From NCBI GenBank assembly GCA_002309805.1, contig DBYJ01000004.1, positions 7,925 to 71,924 of the forward strand: a stretch of 64,000 nucleotides of DNA, in the 5' to 3' direction. The position numbers and the translations under genes were made by a program. Shown one piece after another: positions 25,969-33,532 of this stretch. The stretch's first letter is position 1. Each line of letters opens with the position of its first letter. The stretch is from Bacteroidales bacterium UBA1189 (GTDB lineage Bacteria; Bacteroidota; Bacteroidia; Bacteroidales; Bacteroidaceae). Below the pieces are notes generated by a model. The model searched no databases. It was given only the letters and a program-made list of their open reading frames with translations, and had not been told where the DNA came from.

Positions 25969-26082
25969 GTTTTCCTCGAAATCGCTTCTATAACTTGCTT
26001 ATGTACATCGTTTGGGCAAGAGATGCTGCAGCGCGTTTCTAAAAAACAATATAACCTGTGAAAGGAATTTCCTTGTTATTAT

Positions 26083-26113
26083 TTTGCCATCTTACGAAAA
26101 AGCCGTACCTTCG
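26083..26113 (+). promoter_or_regulatory. Promoter of tRNA-Arg
   Basis: TTTG at 26083-26086, 19-bp spacer, TACCTTCG at 26106-26113 (one change from TAnnTTTG). The mature tRNA begins 21 bp further on. Confidence 0.7.
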
Positions 26114-26134
26114 CAGCCGCGAAAGCGAAAAGCG

Positions 26135-26208
26135 GGTCCCGTAGCTTAGCTGAATAGAGCGTCAGATTCCGGTTCTGAAGGTCTTGGGTTTGAATCCCAA
26201 CGGGATCA
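26135..26208 (+). tRNA. tRNA-Arg (anticodon CCG)
   Basis: Complete cloverleaf by hand folding: acceptor GGTCCCG with CGGGATC (one G-T pair), D-stem GCTT/GAGC, anticodon stem TCAGA/TCTGA around TTCCGGT (CCG), T-stem TTGGG/CCCAA with loop TTTGAAT, discriminator A. CCA is not encoded. It reads CGG codons. Its last 16 bp plus two flanking bases (26193-26210) are repeated at 26311-26328, the usual signature of integration at a tRNA 3' end. Confidence 0.93.
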
Positions 26209-26466
26209 CGAGATAAAAGCAGGTTTAGATGTGAAAGTCCACTTTCAAACATTTATACCTGCTTTTAGCTCGTAGGATGGCTGGCGCCAGCCTGCGGGAT
26301 AGACAACGTCAATCCCAACGGGATCACGAAGTAGATAGGCAAAACCAATCCCCTAAAAAGAAGGAAAAGGAGTATTGGCAATGAAAGCTTGTTTTCAAAT
26401 TGTCAAGACTCCTTTTTCTTTGTAGGATGGCTGGCGCCAGCCTACGGGATAGACAACGTCAATCCC
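26193..26466. repeat. Duplicated tRNA 3' end and 45-bp palindrome-containing units (att-like)
   Basis: AATCCCAACGGGATCACG (end of the tRNA, 26193-26210) recurs at 26311-26328, and a decayed version (AATCCCTGCGAGAT) begins at 26461. Before each copy stands a 45-bp block (26272-26316 and 26422-26466, one mismatch) containing the perfect palindrome GGCTGGCGCCAGCC. Each unit also carries a strong hairpin of unrelated sequence. This looks like successive insertions or slippage at a tRNA attachment site. Confidence 0.8.
26215..26266 (+). terminator. Long hairpin after tRNA-Arg
   Basis: AAAAGCAGGT (26215) pairs with ACCTGCTTTT (ending 26266), continuing inward through GTGAAAGT/ACTTTCA. The stem exceeds 20 bp and ends in TTTT, suited to end the tRNA transcript. 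A second hairpin of the same layout (about 26357-26421, GGAGT/ACTCC flanked by A and T tracts) follows in the next unit. Confidence 0.65.
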
Positions 26467-26697
26467 TGCGAGATAAATCAAATGTCAGAATAGGGTATCA
26501 GCGATTTTCATTTGCTTTTTGGCTAATCCCTAATGGACATTTCAACATCTCTCTTTATCCTTCGTGAAGAATCAGTCCTATCATAATTGAAAATTTCTAA
26601 TGGAGGGATAATAGTAATTTATAAAATATTCTTGACACAAAAATTCACCCCCATATTTATAAAAGTACGCGATTTACTAAAAAAAATCTAAAAAATA
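26467..26697. other. Intergenic spacer before the restriction-modification operon
   Basis: AT-rich stretch with no gene and no clear repeat. Its right end runs into the promoter of the hsdS-hsdM operon. Confidence 0.5.
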
Positions 26698-26729
26698 TTT
26701 GGCAGTTTCAATCAAATATAATACCTTTG
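26698..26729 (+). promoter_or_regulatory. Promoter of the type I R-M operon
   Basis: TTTG at 26698-26701, 20-bp spacer, TACCTTTG at 26722-26729. The first ATG of the operon lies 5 bp after the -7 box, so the message would be leaderless or nearly so. Confidence 0.65.
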
Positions 26730-26734
26730 CAGCC

Positions 26735-27331
26735 ATGAATGGCAAAAGTATTCATAATACTAAAGTAAAAATAAGACTCGGAGAGATTGCACAGATACTC
26801 TCTGGAGTATATATTGTGGGTAATCCAGCGGGAGAAATAGCCTGTTTACAAGTCAAAGACCTGCTGATGTCTTCTCCAGAAACGACTGCGACACGCATTG
26901 AGTACACTCCAAAATTGGACAACTACATACTAAGAAAGAAAGATTTGCTGTTTGCTGGAAAAGGAACAACTTATTTATGTAAAGAATTTGACCTTGATAT
27001 CCCTGCCGTTCCTTCCACCACCTTATATCTGATAAGATTGCACTCTAACAAGGTAAGTACCGACTATTTGTGTTGGTACTTAAACCATCCAAGCGTGGTT
27101 GCCGCTATCAAGACTGCACAGGCAGGAACTGGCACCCCACTTATACACAAGCCGACATTAGAAAACTTAGAGATTATCATTCCCGATCAAGAAACCCAAC
27201 GGCTGATAGTTGAACTATCGACCTTACAAAAGCGCGAGAAAGAAATATTGGGAGCCATCGCTGAAAAGCGAATGCAAGTCACCAATCAGATACTTATCAA
27301 CGAATTAAAAAATAACATATATGGAGATTAA
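26735..27331 (+). CDS. hsdS: Half-size type I specificity subunit (single target-recognition domain)
   Basis: A 198-aa protein resembling one half of HsdS: an N-terminal recognition domain (RLGEIAQILSGVYIV, later TPLIHKPTLENLEIIIP) and one C-terminal coiled-coil spacer (TQRLIVELSTLQKREKEIL). Full HsdS has two such halves (about 400 aa). ATG 26735 is chosen because the frame upstream crosses the promoter. Half subunits can dimerise to form a working specificity unit, so this may give a second, symmetric recognition site; alternatively it is a remnant. It overlaps hsdM by 11 bp, which argues for translation coupling and retention. Confidence 0.75.
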   Translation: MNGKSIHNTKVKIRLGEIAQILSGVYIVGNPAGEIACLQVKDLLMSSPETTATRIEYTPKLDNYILRKKDLLFAGKGTTYLCKEFDLDIPAVPSTTLYLIRLHSNKVSTDYLCWYLNHPSVVAAIKTAQAGTGTPLIHKPTLENLEIIIPDQETQRLIVELSTLQKREKEILGAIAEKRMQVTNQILINELKNNIYGD

Positions 27332-28850
27332 GAAGATTGCACAAGAAGACATTAACCGCATTGTGTGGAAAGCTTGCGACACCTTCCGGGGTGTGATTGA
27401 TCCGAGTCAGTACAAGGATTACATCCTTACTATGCTTTTCCTAAAGTATGTAAGTGATGTTTACAAGTCGAAATTCAACGACTACCTTATTAAATATAAT
27501 GGCGACAAAGAACGTTCAGAACGGGCTATGCGCCATGAACGATTTGTAGTCCCCCAACGTAGTTCTTTCGATTTCTTGTATGATAACAGGAACGACACTA
27601 ACATTGGTGAACTGATTGACGAAGCATTGGCCGACCTTGAAGATGCCAATCGCGAGAAAATGAGCAGCGAGGATGGCAGCAGCATCTTCCGCAATATCAG
27701 TTTCAATAGCGCCAACTTGGGTGAGCCCAAAGAAAAGAATGCTCGCTTGAAGAATCTGCTGCAGGACTTCCGCGATTTGGATTTGGACGAGTCGCATTTG
27801 GAAAACAACGATATTATTGGCGATGCCTATATGTACCTTGTCTCTACCTTCGCAGGGGAGGCAGGTAAAAAGGCTGGAGACTTCTTCACACCAGCAGAGG
27901 TTTCCACCCTATTGGCCAAACTGACTAAGAGTAGGCCAGGCGCACGCATCTGTGATGTTACTTGCGGTTCTGGTTCTTTGCTGATTAAAGCAGGAAAGGA
28001 AGTAGAAAACAATAACTTCTCGCTCTATGGTCAGGAAGTAAACGGCAGCACATGGGCACTCGCCATGATGAACATGTTCCTGCATGGTTTCGACAATGCC
28101 GTTATCCGATGGGGTGACACCTTGCGCAATCCCAAGTTGAAGGTCAACGACAAACTGATGAAGTTTGATACTGTTGTAGCTAATCCTCCTTTCTCTCTCG
28201 ACAAGTGGGGAGCTGAGGAGGCTGCCAGCGATCCTTATAACCGCTTCTGGCGTGGCATCCCTCCCAAGAGTAAGGGCGACTGGGCTTTCATCAGTCACAT
28301 GCTGGAGGTGGCTGACGACAATACAGGTAAGGTGGGCGTTATCATTCCTCATGGTGTCCTCTTCCGTGGAGGCAGCGAGGGCAAGATACGTCAGTACATC
28401 TTAGAGAACGAACATACCTTGGAAGCGGTTATCGGCTTACCTGCCAACCTATTCTATGGTACTGGCATCCCTGCTGCTATTGCCGTCTTCCGTAAGGGCC
28501 GCAACTCAGAAAACGTGTTATTCATTGATGCCAGTCGTGAGTATGAAAATGGTAAGAATCAGAACAAACTGCGCCCGCAGGATATAGAACATATCGTCAC
28601 TACTTATCGTAAGTTCGCTGATGGCAAGTTGGTTCCGGGTGTTGCCGAAGACAAATATGCCTTTGTCGCAACCCCTGAGGATATCCGTGAGAACGACTTC
28701 AATCTTAACATCCCACGTTATGTTGACACTTACGAGGAAGAAGCTGAGATTGACATCCCGGCCGTTCAAAAGGAGATAGAGCAGTTGGAAACAGAACTTG
28801 CAGAAGTGCAGGTAAAGATGAAAGAGTATTTAAAGAAGTTAGGATATTAA
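27321..28850 (+). CDS. hsdM: Type I DNA methyltransferase subunit
   Basis: A 509-aa HsdM of normal length. The N-terminal helical domain (about 8-140) starts with IVWKACDTFRGVIDPSQYKD; the N6-adenine methyltransferase core has motif I DVTCGSGSLL (about 211-220) for AdoMet and motif IV NPPF (about 287-290) for the target adenine. FFTPAEVSTLLAKL and the C-terminal coiled coil (VQKEIEQLETELAEVQVKMK) fit the family. With HsdS it methylates host DNA; with HsdR it forms the restriction complex. It begins inside the end of the half hsdS and is followed after 19 bp by a membrane-protein gene. Confidence 0.95.
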   Translation: MEIKKIAQEDINRIVWKACDTFRGVIDPSQYKDYILTMLFLKYVSDVYKSKFNDYLIKYNGDKERSERAMRHERFVVPQRSSFDFLYDNRNDTNIGELIDEALADLEDANREKMSSEDGSSIFRNISFNSANLGEPKEKNARLKNLLQDFRDLDLDESHLENNDIIGDAYMYLVSTFAGEAGKKAGDFFTPAEVSTLLAKLTKSRPGARICDVTCGSGSLLIKAGKEVENNNFSLYGQEVNGSTWALAMMNMFLHGFDNAVIRWGDTLRNPKLKVNDKLMKFDTVVANPPFSLDKWGAEEAASDPYNRFWRGIPPKSKGDWAFISHMLEVADDNTGKVGVIIPHGVLFRGGSEGKIRQYILENEHTLEAVIGLPANLFYGTGIPAAIAVFRKGRNSENVLFIDASREYENGKNQNKLRPQDIEHIVTTYRKFADGKLVPGVAEDKYAFVATPEDIRENDFNLNIPRYVDTYEEEAEIDIPAVQKEIEQLETELAEVQVKMKEYLKKLGY

Positions 28851-28869
28851 CCCTTTAACATTCCTCTAT

Positions 28870-29910
28870 ATGCAAGATCTTTTTAATAGCTTCATTTCCC
28901 AATACACTTGGTATATTGCAACAATTCATTTCTTTGCGGCTATAATACTGTTTTATATTATTAATTGGATTGGTTCAAAATCCATATCAGTTGGTTATAT
29001 ACAAATGTCAATTGTTGCAGAAGAAGAATCTTACCCCGCATTTAATTTCCTTTTTAAGGCAATAGCTCCTGTAATAATAATGATCTTGTTTATCGCCTTA
29101 GCGCAGGCGACGCATTTTGAATCTTTCACAGTTCATTGTTATTTGATAGTGGTTTATTATTGGTTCATTAGGACTAGTGTAGTGATTCTATATGGAAGGG
29201 GCTCTTTAACAAATTGGAGCACTCAATTTTTTTATTGGATAACGTCTATAGGTTTATCTTTTTATGTATATAAACTTGTTGATAAAGTTGACAAGATATT
29301 ACCGGATCCTGATTCATTGCGTGATGAAATGTGGATATTAATAATCTTGTTCTTGTATAGTACTTTCAACAAAATGACTTTTGACAGGAAAGGCACATTA
29401 AAAAGAAAAGAAAAATATCTTAAAGAAACATATAAACGCTTAAAATCTAGATATAATAAGATTATTTCAAAAGAGTGCGACAACTACTTTTTTACACAGG
29501 TGATTTATGCAATAATGATATACGAAAACTTTAACCGCCCCAAAATAGTCAGATGGATTGAAAATATTTGTTTTTGGTTAACAAAAAAGCCTCACACACT
29601 TGGAATAATGCAAGTGACATCTTCAAAATGGATTACCAATGAACAGTCTATATTATTAGCCATAAAAAAAGTAACATCGGATTGTAATAATATCATAAAT
29701 GATTTTGTAAATGACATCGGAGGCTTCTCCTTGACAGCTGTTGTAGGTAAGATTGCAGGTAAATATAATAAGGATGATGACTATGTAAATGAAGTGGAAC
29801 AAATTTTTACCACCATCTCTGATACAGAAAAAGCATCTCGTGATTTATGTAAGAAATACAAGCATTTCAGGCTAAAGTATGATAAGTATTACTATTTTGA
29901 AAGAAAATGA
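28870..29910 (+). CDS. Five-helix membrane protein with lysozyme-like C-terminal domain
   Basis: A 346-aa protein of no family I can name with certainty. Hydrophobic segments lie at about 13-35, 63-82, 87-108, 117-135 and 153-168. A very basic stretch follows (DRKGTLKRKEKYLKETYKRL), so the C-terminal half is predicted on the cytoplasmic side. That half contains IMIYENFNRPK (Glu219) and, 26 residues on, TLGIMQVTSSKWIT (245-249 GIMQV). A Glu followed by G(L/I)MQ is the signature of lysozyme-like transglycosylases, so a peptidoglycan- or glycan-acting domain is possible; this is inference. The gene lies between hsdM and hsdS, overlapping hsdS by ATGA. Its DNA is clearly more AT-rich than hsdM. 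Confidence 0.6.
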   Translation: MQDLFNSFISQYTWYIATIHFFAAIILFYIINWIGSKSISVGYIQMSIVAEEESYPAFNFLFKAIAPVIIMILFIALAQATHFESFTVHCYLIVVYYWFIRTSVVILYGRGSLTNWSTQFFYWITSIGLSFYVYKLVDKVDKILPDPDSLRDEMWILIILFLYSTFNKMTFDRKGTLKRKEKYLKETYKRLKSRYNKIISKECDNYFFTQVIYAIMIYENFNRPKIVRWIENICFWLTKKPHTLGIMQVTSSKWITNEQSILLAIKKVTSDCNNIINDFVNDIGGFSLTAVVGKIAGKYNKDDDYVNEVEQIFTTISDTEKASRDLCKKYKHFRLKYDKYYYFERK

Positions 29911-31172
29911 TTTTGTTTATGGCAGACATTTCAAAATACATTCCCAAAGGCTATAAAGACTCTCCGCTTGGCATCATTCCTAAGGAATGGGAAGTGAAGA
30001 GGTTAGGCGATTTATGCTATAATCAAGGGGATTATGGCTTAAATGCTCCCGCCACAGATTATTCTGTGGATTTGCCAACATATCTTCGCATTACAGACAT
30101 TGATGATAACGGAAAATATATACATTTTGACAAGAAATCCGTTGACAGTATTTTTGCAGAAGATTTTTATCTTAAAGATGGGGATATTGTTTTTGCCCGT
30201 ACTGGAGCAACTGTTGGTAAAACTTATTTATATGATAAAAGAGATGGCAAACTGGTGTATGCAGGATTCTTGATTAAATTCTCACCAAATCCAACGAAAC
30301 TCCTTTCTTATTATCTAAAAGCAAATACTGAAACTCAAAATTACAAAAATTGGGTCTCAATAACTTCGCAAAGAAGCGGACAACCAGGCATTAATGCAAC
30401 GGAATTTTGTTCATATAGAATTGCCATACCCCCAATTAAAGAGCAGGAACAGATATGCACCGTCCTTCAACTTTGGGACATAGCCGTAGAGAAACAATCA
30501 GAATTGATTGAAAAACTCACATTGCGCAAACGCGCATTGATGCAGCAGCTCCTTACAGGCAAGAAACGTCTGCCAGGATTTAGAGGAGAATGGAAAAGAT
30601 ACACGTATTCAGACATTTTAAAAGAAGTAAAACGTTCTTTAATATGGGACGAAGACAAACTATACGAGCTAATAAGTGTACGTCGTAGATCTGAAGGATT
30701 ATTCTTTCGTGAAAGTCTTTATGGAAGAGAAATATCAACAAAGAATTTACGACCAGCAAAAACAGGAGACTTCTTAATAAGTAAAATGCAAATTGTGCAT
30801 GGTGCTTCAGGATTAGTGACAGAAGAGTTTGACAATGCTAAAATATCAGGATCATATATCGCATTAGTATCAAAAGATGCTAACACCTTAGATATTAAGT
30901 ATTTTAATCTATGGTCTCAAATGCCTATTTTCTATCATCAGACTTTTATATCGAGTTTTGGTGTACATATCGAGAAAATGACTTTTGACCTTGATACATT
31001 TATGTCCTTTAGCATGCCCTTGCCGCCAATTAAAGAGCAACATTCCATAGTGGCAATAATAGAATCAACAAACAAAGAAATAGAATTAGCAAACGAAAAA
31101 CTGTCAAACCTCCAATCCCAAAAACGAGGGTTGATGCAGCAATTATTAACAGGGAAGAAACGAATAAATTAG
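29907..31172 (+). CDS. hsdS: Type I specificity subunit, full length
   Basis: A 421-aa HsdS with two target-recognition domains (about 15-170 and 228-370) and two conserved spacers with nearly the same ending: RALMQQLLTGKKRLPGF (about 210-227) and RGLMQQLLTGKKRIN at the C-terminus, each preceded by PPIKEQ. The opening GYKDSPLGIIPKEWEVKRLG is typical. It decides the bipartite DNA site for both methylation and cleavage. The start at 29907 shares ATGA with the membrane-protein stop; a start at 29919 (MADISK) is also possible. I found no inverted copy of its domains or recombinase gene nearby, so shuffling is not indicated. Confidence 0.9.
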   Translation: MILFMADISKYIPKGYKDSPLGIIPKEWEVKRLGDLCYNQGDYGLNAPATDYSVDLPTYLRITDIDDNGKYIHFDKKSVDSIFAEDFYLKDGDIVFARTGATVGKTYLYDKRDGKLVYAGFLIKFSPNPTKLLSYYLKANTETQNYKNWVSITSQRSGQPGINATEFCSYRIAIPPIKEQEQICTVLQLWDIAVEKQSELIEKLTLRKRALMQQLLTGKKRLPGFRGEWKRYTYSDILKEVKRSLIWDEDKLYELISVRRRSEGLFFRESLYGREISTKNLRPAKTGDFLISKMQIVHGASGLVTEEFDNAKISGSYIALVSKDANTLDIKYFNLWSQMPIFYHQTFISSFGVHIEKMTFDLDTFMSFSMPLPPIKEQHSIVAIIESTNKEIELANEKLSNLQSQKRGLMQQLLTGKKRIN

Positions 31173-31184
31173 GAGGATATAAAT

Positions 31185-32039
31185 ATGTCAAAAAAGAAAC
31201 CCGTAGTAGCTTTGATTTATGATTTTGACGGAACATTGTCACCAGGCAACATGCAAGAATTTGGCTTTATCCAGGCAATAGGTAAGGATAAGACTGAGTT
31301 TTGGACAAAGAACAAAGAATTGTCAGAAAAGAATGACGCAAATGGTATATTGTGCTATATGTATCTTATGATACAAGCCGCGAAAACAAATGGAATCTCA
31401 TTAAAAAGAGATTCTTTCAAAAAATTTGGTGCAGATGTCGAGCTATTTGAAGGAGTGAAAGAATGGTTTTCACTAATTAATGAGTATGGAAATTCTATTG
31501 GATTAGAAATAAAGCATTACATAAACTCATCTGGCTTAAAGGAAATGATTGAAGGAACTGCCATTTCAAAGGAATTTGAAAATATATACGCGTGTTCCTT
31601 TTTATATGATGTTGACGGTATTGCATATTGGCCAGGAGTGGCTGTCGATTATACGACAAAAACACAATTTCTATTTAAAATAAACAAAGGGATAAAAGAA
31701 GTTAGTGACAATCGTAAAATCAATGAGTATGTGCCAGAAGCGGAACGTCCTATCCCTTTTGAAAGAATGATTTATTTTGGAGATGGGGAGACTGATATAC
31801 CATGTATGAAAATGGTAAAAGATCATGGTGGACATTCGATAGCTGTATATGGAGATAAAAAGAAAAAACATACGGCTTATAAACTTATAAATGAGAATCG
31901 AGTCAATTTTGTATGTCAAGCTGATTATAGATGTGGAAAAGAAATACATGGAGTTGTAAAAAGGATACTTGATAAAATAAAAGCAGATATCGAATTTAAA
32001 CGATTGTTAGAACTCCATAAAAAGCAAGCAACAAAGTAA
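31185..32039 (+). CDS. HAD-family phosphatase embedded in the R-M operon
   Basis: A 284-aa haloacid-dehalogenase-fold protein. Motif I is YDFDGTLSPG (about 13-22), motif II the INSSG strand end (about 113-117), motif III a Lys in TTKTQFLFKIN, and motif IV YFGDGETDIPCMK (about 199-211), so a complete phosphatase site is present. The substrate is unknown. The cap region (about 25-100) is helical. The gene is 12 bp after hsdS and 31 bp before the AlbA gene; its low GC content matches the membrane-protein gene. Such HAD genes are found in some type I loci, but their job is not established to my knowledge. Confidence 0.8.
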   Translation: MSKKKPVVALIYDFDGTLSPGNMQEFGFIQAIGKDKTEFWTKNKELSEKNDANGILCYMYLMIQAAKTNGISLKRDSFKKFGADVELFEGVKEWFSLINEYGNSIGLEIKHYINSSGLKEMIEGTAISKEFENIYACSFLYDVDGIAYWPGVAVDYTTKTQFLFKINKGIKEVSDNRKINEYVPEAERPIPFERMIYFGDGETDIPCMKMVKDHGGHSIAVYGDKKKKHTAYKLINENRVNFVCQADYRCGKEIHGVVKRILDKIKADIEFKRLLELHKKQATK

Positions 32040-32070
32040 TAGGTAAAAACCTTAGAATCAATAACATCTT

Positions 32071-33525
32071 ATGATAACAAAGGACGAATTACAGGAATTA
32101 TTGCAGAGTACTGAGACTTATCGGGTGGAGCGTACAACCTCTACAGGAGATATGGATAAGTTTCAAGAAGCCATCTGTGCATTTTCCAATGACTTGCCGA
32201 ACTCACGAAAGAATGGATATCTAATTATTGGGGCATACGATAATGGTACGCTGTCAAGGCTTAAAGTAGATGATGCCTTGATGAAAAAGATTGCTGCAAT
32301 CCGTTCTGACGGAAACATCTTGCCATTACCTGTTATGTCTGTTGAGCGTTTCGAGTTTCCTGATGGTGATTTGCTTGTGGCTGAGGTGTCTCCTTCTTTG
32401 CTACCGCCCGTTCGCTATCGTGGAAGGACCTTTGTGCGTGTTGGCCCTCGTCGGGATATTGCCACAGAAGCCGAAGAACGAATATTATGGGAACGTAGGA
32501 CTTCGTATATGGCGACTTTCGATGCTATGCCTTGTTTAGGGGCAACTATCAATGATATTGATGTAAACTATATCATGCAAGACTATCTTCCACAGGTGAT
32601 TGATACTGAAGTGTTAGCTAATGACAAGCGTGATATAAAGGAACAATTAGCCTCCATACATCTTTACGACCTGACACATGATTGTCCTACCAATGCGGCT
32701 ATTATTCTCTTTGGCACTAATCCACGTCATTTCTTGCCAGGCTTTTATATCCAATATGTTCGCTTTGCAGGGAAAGCCATCGGAGGACAAGTCCTCAATG
32801 AAAAGCGATTCCAAGGACCACTCTATCGGCTTCTGCCTGAATTGGAATTGTTTGTAAGCAATGCCATTATCACTCAAAGGCCTGTTGCAATAAGTCTGTT
32901 TCGCGAAAAAGCAGTCATTAACTATCCCAACAACGCCCTACGTGAATTGCTGATGAATGCGTGCATGCATCGTGATTATCAGTCGAACATGCCTGTTCGT
33001 CTATATCAGTTTGACGACCATATTGAGATTATGAATGCTGGCGGTCTGTATGGTGAGGCCCGTCCTGAAAACTTCCCCACTGTGAATGATTATCGGAATC
33101 CTATCATAGCAGAAGCCATGAAGGAAATGAAGTACGTTAATATGTTTAATCAGGGTATCAGGCGTGTTCAAGAAATGCTTCGAGAAAACAACAACAAGGA
33201 AGCCATCTTCGATGTTTCTAAGTTAACTGTTTTTGAAGTGACTGTTTTCTCAACAGTTGATGATGGCACTCAAGGTGATACTCAAGGTGATACTCAAGGT
33301 GACACTCAAGGTGATACCCAAGATGATACTCAAGGTGGTACTCAAGAGAATGATCTTGATACATGGATTGAGAATCAGATAAAGAAAAATCCCAAAGTAA
33401 CAACAGAGGAATTGGCAAGTTTGAGTAATAAAGGAGTAGCAACGATTAAACGTCATATTGCAAAACTACCCCATATCAAATATGTGGGAAGCGGTTACAG
33501 TGGGCACTGGGAAATAGAAAAATAG
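32071..33525 (+). CDS. AlbA_2 / GHKL-ATPase-like regulator with winged-helix end
   Basis: A 484-aa protein of the 'divergent AAA/AlbA_2' type. Residues about 8-130 form the AlbA_2 (Schlafen-like) domain (FSNDLPNSRKNGYLIIGAYD). Residues about 285-360 resemble an HATPase_c_4 domain (ALRELLMNACMHRDYQ, IEIMNAGGLYG). A linker of seven (G/D)xTQ tetrapeptides (about 398-425) leads to a winged-helix domain (PKVTTEELASLSNKGVATIK). Members of this family are transcription regulators or nucleic-acid-binding ATPases and are often found in type I R-M loci. It lies 7 bp before hsdR. Its role may be operon control or an accessory defence step; neither is shown here. Confidence 0.8.
   Translation: MITKDELQELLQSTETYRVERTTSTGDMDKFQEAICAFSNDLPNSRKNGYLIIGAYDNGTLSRLKVDDALMKKIAAIRSDGNILPLPVMSVERFEFPDGDLLVAEVSPSLLPPVRYRGRTFVRVGPRRDIATEAEERILWERRTSYMATFDAMPCLGATINDIDVNYIMQDYLPQVIDTEVLANDKRDIKEQLASIHLYDLTHDCPTNAAIILFGTNPRHFLPGFYIQYVRFAGKAIGGQVLNEKRFQGPLYRLLPELELFVSNAIITQRPVAISLFREKAVINYPNNALRELLMNACMHRDYQSNMPVRLYQFDDHIEIMNAGGLYGEARPENFPTVNDYRNPIIAEAMKEMKYVNMFNQGIRRVQEMLRENNNKEAIFDVSKLTVFEVTVFSTVDDGTQGDTQGDTQGDTQGDTQDDTQGGTQENDLDTWIENQIKKNPKVTTEELASLSNKGVATIKRHIAKLPHIKYVGSGYSGHWEIEK
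33262..33345 (+). repeat. Seven tandem 12-bp units in the AlbA-type gene
   Basis: Seven copies of GGTGATACTCAA (some with one or two changes) encode a repeated GDTQ linker between ATPase-like and winged-helix domains. Unit length is a multiple of three, so copy-number change would alter linker length without frameshift. Confidence 0.9.
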
Positions 33526-33532
33526 GTCAAAT

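Noticed and set aside
26193..26466. Possible CRISPR-like repeat array
   Set aside because: Only two full units with unequal spacing and hairpin spacers, tied to the tRNA end; no cas genes in the window.
29907..31172. Phase-variable hsdS shuffling
   Set aside because: No inverted copy of a recognition domain and no recombinase gene in the window; the repeats inside HsdS are the normal spacer repeats.
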